The position numbers and the translations under genes were made by a program. Shown here piece by piece: positions 1 to 10,326 of a stretch of 64,000 nucleotides of DNA (its first letter is position 1; each line of letters starts with the position of its first letter). Origin of the DNA: Ascochyta rabiei (Eukaryota > Ascomycota > Dothideomycetes > Pleosporales > Didymellaceae). The stretch lies in NCBI RefSeq assembly GCF_004011695.2, contig NC_082415.1, positions 1,364,001-1,428,000 on the forward strand. The letters run 5' to 3'. The notes below the pieces were generated by a model. It had not been told where the DNA came from and made no database searches. It saw only the letters and a program-made list of their open reading frames with translations.

Positions 1-1147
1 ACGGCCTTGTAGATCCAGCTCGCGTAGCCAAAGAGGGCGTTGTTCCTTTGCGGGGAGGTGTCGAGACAGAAGAGGGAGTGGTACTGCTCGATCGCTGGCA
101 AGGGGGTGTTGGGGAGGATCTGGCGTGCAACCTCGGCCTTTTTCTGCAGATCTTCCCGAAGGCTGTCCGGAATGAAGAAGTCGTGGGCTGTGCGCTGATA
201 GGCAAGCAGCCCAGTCGGCTGAGGGCCTACCGGCCAGTAGAGATGGTATGCAGGCGAGGCCTGGAAGGTATTGGCGTTTTGGTAGTAGGAAGCGCCTGCG
301 AGTCCTGAGTGGTCCTGGGCATATGGATTGATGGCGGGTGCAGAGGCAGTGATTGTGGATATGCCTGAGGATGTATTGAATGGATCGTAACCGAGGACCG
401 ACGTGGACGAGGCCGCATCCACCTGCAATCGTTAGCTCGGTGTTTGTAGTTGCTGCGGACCAAGCTGCATGTGGGGAAGGAACGAAAGATTGGGTGGTGC
501 CGCCGGGGGATAAGTGGAGCGGCATTGGAGCGGCATTGAAGCAGCATGGTGGGAAAGATGGTGATGAGGACGTACTAGCTGTCCCTCAAAGGTCTGTGGT
601 ACGAATTCTTGGAAATCCTGCGCCTGCCACTCGGTCGAGGGCTCCTTGGTATGCAAGCTGGGTGTGCTGACGGCTGGGGATGTCAGCACGGGGAAGGCGT
701 CAGAGGCAAGCCAGACTCACCGGAGCGCTGGGACTTGGGGGTGAAGACAGCGGCGTTTGCAGCTTTGGGGGAGATGGCGGCGCTGCGCGACGAGGGCGTG
801 ACGGATCCATTGGTACTCGCCTGCAAGGGAGTGAAGGAGGGGGAGTCGACGTTGAAGCGCTTCTTGGCGTTCTCGTTCTGGCTCAACTTGGCGTGGTCGT
901 GGATGTACGGGCAGGCTGGACAGAGTCACCAGGGCGTTCAGCGGGCGCGGCGGCCGGGACTTACTGTTCTCGTAGCGGCAGTGTCCGTAGATGGTGACAT
1001 TGCGGCAAAAGGTGTTTTTGGCTTCTGTAGACACGTCAGAGGCAGAACTTGTCGCTGTGCTGGCTCGCTCGTACCGCGACCTTTGGGGCGAGGAGACGAT
1101 ACCGCGCGGCGCGCGTCACCCGAGGGCCCGCCAAAAGCCGTTGCCAT
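1..1147 (-). CDS. PAN3: PAN2-PAN3 deadenylase regulatory subunit PAN3, 5' part
   Basis: Regulatory subunit of the cytoplasmic PAN2-PAN3 poly(A) nuclease; it binds poly(A)/Pab1 and recruits the PAN2 exonuclease to trim mRNA tails. The gene runs off the left edge, so the pseudokinase core and C-terminal knob are missing here. Exons read 1147-1075, 1024-965, 915-721, 673-576 and 422-1, and all junction phases agree. The N-terminus carries a CCCH zinc finger (C31-x8-C40-x5-C46-x3-H50, around CRNVTIYGHCRYEN), then a Ser/Pro-rich linker. Exon 5 has the family block with YHLYWPVGPQP and LLAYQRTAHDFFIP, where the pseudokinase region begins. The start at 1147 is the only ATG that splices in frame to the zinc finger; the open frame upstream to 1633 has no in-frame ATG. 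Family assignment is firm; exon 4/5 borders rest on a strong GTACGT donor and a GCTAAC branch site. Confidence 0.93.
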
Positions 1148-1456
1148 TAAACGGGCTTGCGCGTGTGCGTGGAGCGCGGAGGTGTTGGCGCTGGCGTGGA
1201 CGTTGGCGTGGACGTTGGCGGCGTGGACGTTGGCGGCGGCGATGAGCGAGGGGTGGACGGCGTTCGGCAGCGTCCTGGGCTGGGGGGCAGCGTTCTGCAG
1301 CAGAGTCTTGGGCTGGGGAGCAGCGTCACTCCATCTGGCAGCGGACCGGCTCGACTTGGTGGGCTTTGCGCGTCTGGCGTTGCGCGCGTGCTTCTGCGGG
1401 GCGGCGGCGGTGGTGGTGCCGGGCGCGAGGGCAGGCGGGAGCGAGTCCCGCGACGA

Positions 1457-1494
<38 letters not shown>

Positions 1495-2188
1495 TCAACT
1501 CGGAGATGGTGTCGGTGGTCGAGGAGCTCGAGCTCGTGGTGGCACTCGCATGTGCGTGTCCCCTGGGCCGCGAGGGCGCAGCTGGGTGCGACGGCGCGCC
1601 TTTGTTTGGCGGCGCGGGCTGAATGGTGGGCAATGTCGGTCCCTCGCTGGGCAGAGACGTTCCTGCGCGCGCATTAGAGAGGGCGTGAGGGAGCGGTGCA
1701 TGCGGGCGCGGAGAGTTGCCGTGCGTGTCGAGCTGTCGTGCGTGTCGTGCGTGTCGTGCGTGTCATGCGTGTCGTGCGTGCAGTCGCCAGCACGTCCACA
1801 GCCGCCGTGACATGGTGTTGCATGGGCTGGGAGCCGCGGAATTGCGTACCTTAGGGGCTGCGGGCAGCTTCACCACCCCGCAGCAGATCCAGATCCAGAT
1901 CCAGCTTCCTGTAGCAGCAGCGAGTGCCTCTCCATCGGCGGACAGTCCAAAGATACAAGAGAGCAAAGATCCAAGCGGAGCTGGAGCAGGAGCGCCGAGA
2001 CGGAGGCGGGCGTGCGAGGGCGATGGATAGCGGGAGCTGCGACGCTGCCCTGCATGAAGCTTGGCACTCCACTCCACCCCACCATGTCATCACCTGCAAC
2101 CGAGCAACACATGGTTTCCAAAACAGTGAACAATACAAACGCCTTGTGCTATCGATCGTTACCTCTTCCAAGATGCACTAAACCCCCA
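1148..2188. other. GC-rich upstream region with simple repeats, no gene seen
   Basis: This region lies between the PAN3 start and the sHSP tail repeats. It is GC-rich and holds a (CGA)n run at about 1448-1495 and a 9-10 bp TGCGTGTCG-type tandem at about 1733-1786. Long open frames on both strands are low-complexity (poly-Ser, poly-Asp, poly-Arg) and lack ATG starts or known motifs, so I read them as composition artefacts. The PAN3 promoter and 5' leader should lie here. Confidence 0.6.
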
Positions 2189-2497
2189 GACTCTACAGAT
2201 GCTCTCCTTGATGTCCACCTTTTTCATCTCTACAGATGCTACTCTACTAAACATCCTTCTCAACCTCTGCAGGTGCTACTTTACTAAACATCCTTCTTAA
2301 CCTCTACAATGCTACTCTACTAAATATCCCTCTTAACCTCTACAGATGCTACTCTACTGAATATCCACCTTCTTAACCTCCACAGATCCTACTCTACTAA
2401 ACATCCTTCTTCAACTCTACAATGCTACTCTACTAAATATCCTTCTTAACCTCTACAATGCTACCTACTCGATATCCACCTTTTTAATCTCCACAAA
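2189..2497 (-). repeat. Tandem array derived from the sHSP 3' coding end
   Basis: Roughly eight diverged tandem units of 36-40 bp, read on the minus strand. The first unit is the last codons and stop codon of the small heat-shock gene (VEIKKVDIE then TAG). The following units lie beyond the stop and repeat the same pattern, for example GTGGAGGTTAAGAAGGTGGA followed by ATATTCAGTAG, where the coding copy has GTGGAGATTAAAAAGGTGGA and ATATCGAGTAG. Most 3' units carry TGTAGAG where the coding unit has TGTGGAG, and several lack 3-4 bases. The array therefore probably forms the 3' UTR and appears to have grown by duplication of the coding terminus. Confidence 0.85.
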
Positions 2498-3598
2498 CCC
2501 CTCGTCTTCCTTCCTCACCTCCACCCTCAGAACCCCGTCTTCCAGCTTCGCAGTGATGCCATCCGCATCAACACGCGCCGGGTTCGCCCTGGTACCCAGT
2601 CGCATCTTTCTCTCAAACGGCCCCACCTTGCGCTCCTTCACGGCGAGCGTCTCCAACAGCGCCTCGTCGCCCGGCCGGTACATGACCCCAGCCACAGACA
2701 GCTCCGACTTCTCCGCGTCCCAGTTGACGCCCACGTCCTCCTTCTTCGCGCCCGGCAGCGAGACGTGGACAATGTACGACGACGGCGTGTCGAACAGGTC
2801 GGCTTCGGGGATAAAATCCGAGTTCTCCTTGCTGGCAACAACGCCCTCGTCGTTACCGGCTCGGGACCAAGGGTGCTGGGCCATGAAGGCCTCGAAGAAT
2901 TGCGTTGCAGCGGCAGAGGGGTGGAGTCCTGTACCGAAGCTGTTTAAGCCTCCGCATGGTCCAACAAAGGGCATACTGCCCCAGTGTCCTGCTACACCGG
3001 GTCCGCCGTGGTGAGGTGGACCGTGGTGGCCACGAGGGCCGTGGTGACCGTGGTGCGAGCCACGAGGACCACGGTGACCAGGTCCGTCGTGAGGAGGGCC
3101 ATGGTGCCCACGAGGGCCGCCGTGGTGGGCACCAAATCCTCCTCGTCCCCCAGGGCCGTGACGGCCTCGGCGACTGCCACAGCGGCCGTGGCACCCGTGT
3201 CCATGAGAGTGTCTTCCTTCGCTGCCAGAGCCTGAGCCGGCAGGGCCCTCGCCGTTGTCTTTGTCGCTGTCGTTGTCGTTGTCGTTGTCGCTCTTCTCAC
3301 CATCCTTCTCGCCATCATGCTCGCGGTGAGGAGCCTGCTCATCGTGGTGAGGGGGAGGACCAGGCGGAGGAGGGCCACGGTGAGGCATACCACGTCCACC
3401 GCCAAAGAACTGCTGACTCCATCCCCACGGATCAAAGGGAGGAGGCTGCTGGCCTTCGCGGTTCTCACCACGCTCGGTCCCCTCGTTACGGTTCTGACCA
3501 AAGAAAGGGTGATGGTTGCCCTGCTGCTCAAGGCTAGCGAGGAAGTCCCAGAAGGGAGCCGTGTTGTTCATGTAGCTGAATGAATTGGAAGAAGCCAT
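2465..3598 (-). CDS. Small heat-shock protein (HSP20/HSP30 type) with Gly/His-rich insert
   Basis: ATP-independent chaperone that binds unfolding proteins under heat or stress, probably cytosolic. It is 377 residues in one exon, far longer than the usual 150-250. The N-terminal part (about 1-60) contains MASSNSFSYMNN and PFWDFLASLEQQ, resembling the hydrophobic start of fungal HSP30 proteins. Residues about 70-215 are a low-complexity acidic and then Gly/His/Pro/Arg-rich stretch (repeats such as HHGPRGHHGPPH). The alpha-crystallin domain occupies about 262-377: FDTPSSYIVHVSLPGAKKED, a GPFERKMRL strand and the LEDGVLRVEV signature (the A-x-x-x-n-GVL motif). I chose the ATG at 3598; in-frame upstream codons to 3652 would add 18 residues without homology. 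A step-type heat-shock element lies 190-220 bp upstream, and a tandem array of its own 3' end follows the stop. Confidence 0.9.
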   Translation of the reverse strand: MASSNSFSYMNNTAPFWDFLASLEQQGNHHPFFGQNRNEGTERGENREGQQPPPFDPWGWSQQFFGGGRGMPHRGPPPPGPPPHHDEQAPHREHDGEKDGEKSDNDNDNDSDKDNGEGPAGSGSGSEGRHSHGHGCHGRCGSRRGRHGPGGRGGFGAHHGGPRGHHGPPHDGPGHRGPRGSHHGHHGPRGHHGPPHHGGPGVAGHWGSMPFVGPCGGLNSFGTGLHPSAAATQFFEAFMAQHPWSRAGNDEGVVASKENSDFIPEADLFDTPSSYIVHVSLPGAKKEDVGVNWDAEKSELSVAGVMYRPGDEALLETLAVKERKVGPFERKMRLGTRANPARVDADGITAKLEDGVLRVEVRKEDEGFVEIKKVDIE

Positions 3599-4564
3599 TT
3601 CGGATTTCTGATGAGGAAAAAAGAAACCAGTCCAACCTACCTGATCATGCACTTATACACATGTACGTTTCTAGGCATCAAGCTTCACGTGCAGGCGTGC
3701 GTAACTTCACCCCTCTTCGCCACGGCCCAAGTAGGTCGTCAGATGCGCCTCGTTGCGTCACAGGCCAATAGCACAGCTCTTTCTATATTCTTGGGAAGCA
3801 AGCAGAACTCCCAAGAAGAGTCATGGCAGATAGGCGTCCCTGCCGCGTCTCATGGACGTGTCTAGCCTTTCAGGTGGTAGGCATAAAGGTGGTTGCGCGG
3901 CCTCCGCGTGGTCACAAAGGGTAAAGCTTGCCTGCCATCGGTGGCTGATTCCTCCGGTGTGGCGTAGGGAGGCGTCGAGCCATGAGTCGCTTCGATACCG
4001 TTCGCGGGGTCTTGCGAACACTCTGATGCCGATGTCTGGAACAAGTATTATCCCAACCTCGGAGTGCGCTAATCGGGTAAGTGCGCCTTCAAGTGCAAGT
4101 TGTGCGCTGGTGCTGGACATGGTCCACGTAGTTGTGTGGTGTTTGCAGCCACCTCGCTCAATGCAGGAATGACGCCATGGTACATCAAAAGGCATCAATG
4201 CTAGAGAACAAAGACGAAGCATGTTCATCGCAGGAACTGCTCGTGAAGACGGTCAGGGACGCCAGGCTCTTGCTGTTTGTAAGCGAATATATTACCCACT
4301 GAGGCGCTCGGTGAACGGCAGACCCCGACAGTCACTTTCAATGCCTCGAGGCAAGGCTGAGGACGAGAGGGAGAAGCTGGTGGCGAACAGGTCTCTCGCG
4401 TAGCTAGCGTGCGCGGAGTGGGGTAAGAGGGGCAGCTCATGACGGTAGCAAATATACAAACAATTGCTTCGTCAAACCTCACCTCGCCATTGCACTTACA
4501 CTGCGCTCTCAAAATAATAGACCAGCTCCAAAACAAGTATACAAAATCAATTGACTTCCTCACA
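3599..4564. other. Divergent intergenic region of sHSP and SRPBCC genes
   Basis: No supported gene. The left half carries the stress-type promoter signals of the sHSP gene. The right half has an AT-richer leader with AATACAAACAATTG-like sequence before the SRPBCC start. Short open frames on both strands show no recognisable motif. Confidence 0.6.
3788..3817 (-). promoter_or_regulatory. Probable step-type heat-shock element
   Basis: Three GAA triplets lie exactly 10 bp apart (3795, 3805, 3815; TTC on the gene strand), the gapped/step arrangement known for yeast and fungal HSF1 sites. The same 30 bp is a perfect inverted repeat of TTCTTGGGA with TCCCAAGAA. It sits about 190-220 bp upstream of the sHSP start. 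A stress-response-like CCCCT (AGGGG on the gene strand) lies at 3712-3716. HSF binding is inferred, not shown. Confidence 0.6.
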
Positions 4565-5118
4565 ATGCCTGCCATCCCCACCTCCACCTCCGTCAGCGAG
4601 TCTGCCGTCATCGACGCGCCCTTCAGCGATGTCTGGCACCTGATCAAGCTCCAGGACTTCAGCAAGTTCTGGTCGAAGCTCGAGAAGAGCGAGTTCGTCA
4701 AGGGTGCTTCCCCCGAGACCGACGTCGTTCAGTGGACGTTCAAGGATGGTCAGACCCTCGAGGTCAAGCAGGAGGAGCACTCCGTACGTTTCTACAATCA
4801 CCTACAATGCCCAAGGCTAACGCGAATGCAGAGCATCGACCACTTCATCACCTATTCCGTCATCTCTGCTAAGCCCGAGCTGAGCTACACCTCGGTCGTC
4901 TCCACCATCCGCGCATACCCCGTTACCTCCGGCAAGCACGAGGGCCAGACCTTCATCACCTGGACTGGCAACTTCTCGTCCGACGCTGACGCGAGTACGT
5001 GGAAAGATGCTCTCGTGTTCTGCACAATGTGCTAACAGACGTAGGTGTCATCCAGGACGCCAAGTTCAAGCGCCGCGAGGCCCTCGAGGACCTTGCCAAG
5101 GCCGCATCGAAGAAATAG
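4565..5118 (+). CDS. SRPBCC / Bet v 1-like (START-fold) protein
   Basis: Small ligand-binding helix-grip protein of the polyketide cyclase/SRPBCC superfamily; its ligand and role cannot be told from sequence. Exons are 4565-4783, 4832-4994 and 5045-5118, giving 151 residues. Both introns are 48-50 nt with GTACGT donors, and phases match. Family features are an N-terminal strand followed by APFSDVWHLIKLQDFSKFW (the helix after strand 1 typical of Bet v 1 folds), a central VVQWTFKDGQTLEV sheet segment, FITWTGNFSSD, and a C-terminal helix EALEDLAKAASKK. The ATG at 4565 begins MPAIPTSTSVSES; the open frame extends further upstream but reads into leader sequence. No signal peptide or membrane segment, so probably cytosolic. 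Confidence 0.82.
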
Positions 5119-5754
5119 ACTTCTGGCGCTCTACCCATGGCAATGGCGATAACAAGACGCTGCGAATACGGTATTTGACTACCTCCAAGAGGAGGAATAG
5201 TTGCCCAGTCTACAATGCTGTGGATGAACGAGTTCTAATACCAAGTACAACAATATATCCCTACAATCAACGCAACTCGGCTTTTCTCCAGTTCACAATA
5301 GAAGACGCCTGGTTTTACATATTCACATTGGAATACGGCATCATCGTGAGCACATATTTCAGACGCTCTGGCTACAATGAGATCCCGACCGTGCGTCTCC
5401 ACGAGGACATCTGCAAGTGAATCCCTCCCTCTGTCCTACGCAGAACCCGCTGTTGTTTGCCTTCCTACTGACTGCACATTGACCACTCAGCGAACAGCGA
5501 CGTGTACCAGTCGGGCGCAGTTCGTGCTTCAAATCTCTGCGGAGATGGTGTCGTGGTCGTCGCTGTCGGTCTAGCTCCAGGCATTTTGCTACCTGCCTTG
5601 TGTGCTTGTAGCGTCTGCTTCATGACCCAAATGACCATCGATGTTACTGGAATGGTTTCCGCGGTCGGCTATGGAGAGCCCAAGTCCCGCCCAAACGCAC
5701 CAAGATTCTGTGTTTTTGCGTTGGCTGTGTACGAGATAGCTTCCTGTGTATTGC
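5119..5754. other. Convergent 3' region, no gene seen
   Basis: This is the 3' flank shared by the SRPBCC gene (+) and the rhodopsin-domain gene (-). I see no coding region with recognisable motifs and no structured RNA. Confidence 0.6.
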
Positions 5755-7176
5755 TCAAGTGTATTTCTGCCCCATTTCGAACATGCCCGGCGACGAGGGT
5801 GCAGACGAAGGACGATGCACGGTTCTCGTCTCCCCCGCAGTCTTCTGTCTTGCGGTCCAACTCTTGTGATTTGTGTGCATGCGCGCAGTACGCTCTGGCT
5901 CCTTTCTGCGTTCAACCACTTTGACTGGCCATGGGAAATCCAACCCTGCTTCTTTGTCCTGCCGGAGGATACAGTCTTGGCTTCCTCGCGAGCCGCCCGC
6001 GTCGCTGGACATCTCGACAACCTCTCCCGGCTCGGCAATAAACTCGACAAAAGTGGGCTTGTCCTTACCCAAGCCTGCGGCCTGGCGATGCTTTGTGTCA
6101 TGGTGCGTCTTGGGGGATGCCGAATCGTTTGTTTGTCTCGAACTGGCGTGCGAATGCGTGTTGGAAGAGCGCAGAGACTTGGTGAGAGTCCCTGCGGTTG
6201 CAAACACACGTTTCAGGAGTGGACGGAGAGTTGCCATGCACCCTGCGACGATGCTGGCGCCGCACTCAATAGTGGACCAGATGGATATGTTGGTGGCGTT
6301 CCAGAAGAAGTCGTCGATTTGAGTCAAGCCGTCCACGTACTGGAATCGGATCATGGAGCAGATACAGGCGCTCGCGGCGAGGCAGAGAATGAACCCAACC
6401 GAGAACTTTGACTTTCTATCCATGTTGGAGTTCCAGATGACTACAATTGGTAGTACAAAAAACACGAGGTCCGTAAGCGTGGAGAAGGTTGCTATGGACC
6501 AAGTCGTCAGCGATGCGTTCCATCACGACGGGTATACTAATTCTTACCCGACTGGTACGCGATGAACCGGTCCAATCCTCTCGAAGTGCATTTGTTCTGT
6601 AGCTGTTGCAAGACATATCTGTCGACATCGGGCCCGCAACGTAGAATACAGTAGAAGAATGCAGCGGCCGAGGAAACGATGTTGACACCAATAGTCACAT
6701 AAATAAGCATTAGGTGCCATTGTGCGACTACGATGCGCGCGAAAAAGATGCCGAGCGAGATCTTGACTGTCATCATCGCGATGAGGTAGGTCGCTTCGCT
6801 CACGATAACCCACTGTCCCGGTCAGGTCTGCTGTCGAGAGTGCTGAGAGATGCTTGCCTTTGTGAGTTTCTGTAGTCCTTCCAGGCTTGTGACGTGGGTG
6901 CCACCGCCATTTGCCTCGATGTACAGCTGCGATCCAGAGTAGACTGTGAAGATCATCTGCAAGCCTGTCAGCGATGAAGACTCTCTTGCTACCGATTTCT
7001 GTCATCCTCACACCAGCCAGAATCATAGTCGCATCATCCCAACCAAAGCTCGTGATGATCCACGTGCGAGTCCATGTTCTCAATGTGATGAAGAACCATG
7101 CAAGAGTCAGGAACACAATGGTTATCTTCTCCTGTTGCTCGCCCGCCCGAGCGAGTTCATCCAGGCCATGCACCAT
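5755..7176 (-). CDS. Fungal rhodopsin-domain (SAT4-type) seven-TM protein
   Basis: Integral membrane protein of the fungal rhodopsin/SAT4 family, a large Pezizomycotina group of mostly unknown role (some are CFEM-linked plasma-membrane receptors). Exons are 7176-7012, 6956-6858, 6812-6548 and 6491-5755, giving 421 residues. TM1 follows the start (ITIVFLTLAWFFITLRTW), then the signature SFGWDDATMILAG. TM3 and its loop read WVIVSEATYLIAMMTVKISL, followed by FFARI. The C-terminal TM block has TLTDLVFFVLPIVVIWNSNM and later FFWNATNISIWSTIECGASI. A cytosolic tail of about 150 residues rich in Ser/Lys/Arg ends the protein. The second intron (6857-6813) must use a GC donor (AAG|GCAAGC) with a good branch site and acceptor; no GT donor restores the conserved frame. 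No retinal-binding lysine can be assigned. Family call is firm, function unknown. Confidence 0.88.
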
Positions 7177-8462
7177 GTTCAGATCAAGGGGTATCGAAGG
7201 TCAGAGCAGACGCCACGTGCTATAAGCGAAGTTTTGTCCCAGTTGACAGCGTGAGGCGCAATGGGCGACAAAAGATATGTGATGGGATGGAAGGACGAAC
7301 GGTTGGTCCCGTAGCTACATATTGGTTGCAGCTCGAGTATACGGACAACGTTGCACGACACCGGCCCTGGAGCCACGTTAGGAAGGGTAGATACACAAGG
7401 TAGGACAGACCTGATGACGAAACCCCCAGGTCGCGTCCATCGGTCCAGACAAAAGAAAGGTCGCCGAATAAGCGGAACAACCCCTCATATGGGATCGAGG
7501 CTGACCCGTGGAGCTGAAAGGCTGCTCGTGTCGAGGGCTGCGTAGCAAAGCTTTCAGGCCGGTTGTGGTAATCTTCTAATATGCTACCGAACATTGACTT
7601 TGGGGCGCCGTCGTTCCTCTTCCCCGCGACGGCACGGTTCGGTTCCACCATCTAGCGCTGTAAAGAGCTTCGCTAACGGCGTAAAGTTTGCGCAAAGCTG
7701 CACTGTCGTGAGCCCATCAAAAGCAAAAGCAAAATCAGGCACTGACCGGCGCCCTTGTCACCCATGAAACACACAGCGGACAGACCTGGTGGCGTGCGTT
7801 CGTTGGGAGCATCCGCGCTGACGGCTATTAGCGCTTTCGATTTGCACATTACATGCAGGCACGTCGTTGCCGAGTTGGTAACAACTCAGATGCGGGTGAG
7901 AGAACGAAGGTGCAAGTGAAACCAATCTCTCTTGCACGGACCAACCACCTTTTCTGTCCACCTCCTACGGGGCGCAAGACCAAACCTTTGACCTACTACA
8001 AAAAAGCACAGAATACGGGATCAAACCCCAGCAAGAGTTGGCGTCTAGAGTCAATTCGGGGGTTGGAGGAGCTGCAGGGTCACGCGAGGGGTTACGCTGC
8101 TAGCTGCTGTTTACGCTCTTAGCTGCTGTTTACGCTACGCTGACCCAATCGACAACAATATTGAACCGCCTTGTACGATAATTGCTGCGAGCGCCATCCG
8201 ATCCAAGTCGCAGCGCCACGATACTGCAGTCTTGAGACGTGCTCGCTCTCTGTTGGTTCAAGGCGTTTGTTCGTTGCTCCGGAATCAGCTGATCTCATTC
8301 AGCCATCCACCTCGGGAGCATCCATTGTAATCCTTCTCGCAACAGACCCCGGACCTCAGAATCTGCGCTCACGTCCGCTATCCTTGCAGTCCCAGCCGCC
8401 TCTTTCCATTGTTTGGCTCGCTAATTACACGACCTTCTCGTCGATAACGGTAAACTGGTAAA
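7177..8462. other. Divergent intergenic region, no gene seen
   Basis: About 1.3 kb between the rhodopsin-domain gene and APC10, read away from each other. Open frames such as 7220-7651 (-) have no domain motif, no intron-bounded continuation and composition like noncoding DNA. Direct repeats of TTACGCT with TAGCTGCTGT lie at about 8092-8140. Confidence 0.55.
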
Positions 8463-9897
8463 ATGCTGCCCTCAACGAGAAGACGAGCGCAACATCATGT
8501 GCCTCCACCCCCAGCGGATTTCTCCAGTAGCGACGAGGATGTAGACGAAGAGGAATTAGATCCCGAAGAGGAGGACGGTGATGTCATGGGAGATGAAATC
8601 GTAGCAATGGATGGCGAGGAAGACCTGGAAGAAGAGGAAGGGCTCGGTAAGTCTTTCCTTGCTGCGCGCCTTCATTCTGTGCAACGTTGCAAGACCTTTA
8701 CATGATTGGCCTCCCTGTTCGAAATTGCCTTGGCTGCAATGTCCAGCTCGTTCAGATCAAGAAGTTGTGCAAGCTAGTTTCCAATGGCTCCGCCTATAGC
8801 CACGCCAGTGCTACCATTGCACTACAATGCACCTCCATCTCTGAACCTCATTGACATCCTTTGCAGCATCACCCGGCGGCCCCGAAACCCCCCTTCCGAA
8901 CCTCGATCCACCCCCATCTTATCTGCGCGAAATCAGTACCTTGGCATCTTGGACAGTGTCATCTTCGAAACCTGGCTGTTCAATTCCCCAACTCCGGCAC
9001 CCCTCGCCATCCCTTTTCTGGCAGTCGGATGGCCCTCAACCACATTATCTCAACATCCACTTCTTCAAACTGGTCCGCATCGTTGGCCTACGCCTGTATC
9101 TCGACTTTGAACAAGATGAGTCCTACACACCAACACGCATCATCTTCCTCGCAGGCTCTGGGATGAACGACCTGCAAGAATGGGGCGAGATGCGTCTTGA
9201 ATCGCCACGGGGCTGGGTCTGGGCCGATTTCTCCGGAGTTGGCGACGCCTCAGACCACGACTCAGTCGAAGAAGAGGAAGATGAAGAAGACGACGAAGCG
9301 TTCCAGCAACGCATGCTATCCGGCCTGCACCGTCCACGCAACCGCAGAGCAGAGGAACATGCATCAAGCGACTCGGAAAACATGCCGCTCCCACCCCAAC
9401 GCCAACGCGTCCCTAGCAACTTCCCCACCCACCTCGAACCACACCCCTTCGACACAAGCACACCTGCCCCTCAGCTACCCCAACACCGCACACCGCACTT
9501 CTCACCCCACCACGAAGCCTCAACCCTCCCACGCCCCACCCCCCGCCGCCCCTTCGGCAGCCTGAGTCCCAACCCCGAGCCCGAACCCGCGCCCACACAC
9601 GCCCGCGCCCCGCGCCGCCCCAAAATGCCCGTCCTGCACGCTCACCTCGTGCAGATCAAGATCCTGGAGAACCACCAGAACGGCAAGGACACGCACCTGC
9701 GGGGGCTGCAGATCTTCGCGCGCAACGACGAGGGGAGCGGGCGCGGGCCCGTGAGAGCTGTTGGTGGAGTGGGCGCTGGCGAGGGGATGAATGGGGTTGA
9801 GCGCGCGGAGGTGGGGACGATGAGGACGGGCAGGAAGGTTAGGGAGGAAGTGTTGGAGTTGGGCGGGGGGTTTGGAGATGGGTTTGATGTCCGTTGA
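8463..9897 (+). CDS. APC10: Anaphase-promoting complex subunit APC10/DOC1
   Basis: Substrate-recognition subunit of the APC/C ubiquitin ligase, which helps bind D-box substrates together with the Cdc20/Cdh1 activators in the nucleus. Exons are 8463-8646 and 8867-9897, giving 404 residues. The first exon is an acidic low-complexity leader (poly-Glu/Asp). The DOC domain begins at about residue 85 (LASWTVSSSKPG), with SLFWQSDGPQPHYLNIHF, LYLDFEQDESYTPTRI and SPRGWVWADFSG. An insert of about 130 residues (acidic, then Pro/His-rich) interrupts it. The last strand resumes at about 315 with VLHAHLVQIKILENHQNGKD and THLRGLQIFARND. The protein ends without a clear IR tail. The 220-nt intron is longer than its neighbours' introns, so a small extra exon there is possible. 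It is convergent with the ELO gene. Confidence 0.9.
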
Positions 9898-10326
9898 TGG
9901 GTTACGTGCACACTGTTTGTTCTGTTAGGCTCGATTCGGTTCGGTTCGTATGCATGGACATGGGCATGCACGGTACAGAGAGATTGTGAAGGGCACGCCG
10001 GAATTTCACCCGCGGACAGCAGTAGGTACAGCATCCTACAGCATTCCAGATGACACAACGAATGAAGATGAGCGTTTCTGTATTGCTAGATCGCTGAAAT
10101 ACCCTCCTTCCTGCCTCCCACCCTATCGCCCAAGCTTTTATGTACAAGTCAAATGGATAAAAAGGTTCCCTAGCCTGCTACGCCATGCATGTTGCTCTAC
10201 GAAGGAGAGGGTACAAAGCCCCATCAACGAGCGCACTTTTTCGAACAAGACGTCATCATCCGTCTCCCTTCTTCGCCTTCCCTTTACTTCTTATCATGCC
10301 TAGCCTCAGGCCATGAGGTAGTACGC
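9898..10326. other. Convergent 3' region of APC10 and ELO
   Basis: About 430 bp between two stop codons facing each other. It contains TCGATTCGGTTCGGTTCG, a short GGTTC-type repeat near 9930-9950, and otherwise nothing I can assign. Confidence 0.6.

Noticed and set aside
938..1633. Long minus-strand open frame reading through the PAN3 start as an N-terminal extension
   Set aside because: It begins with TTG, has no in-frame ATG before 1147, is poly-Ser/Asn-His repeat-like, and reads through a clear intron; the ATG at 1147 gives the expected PAN3 start.
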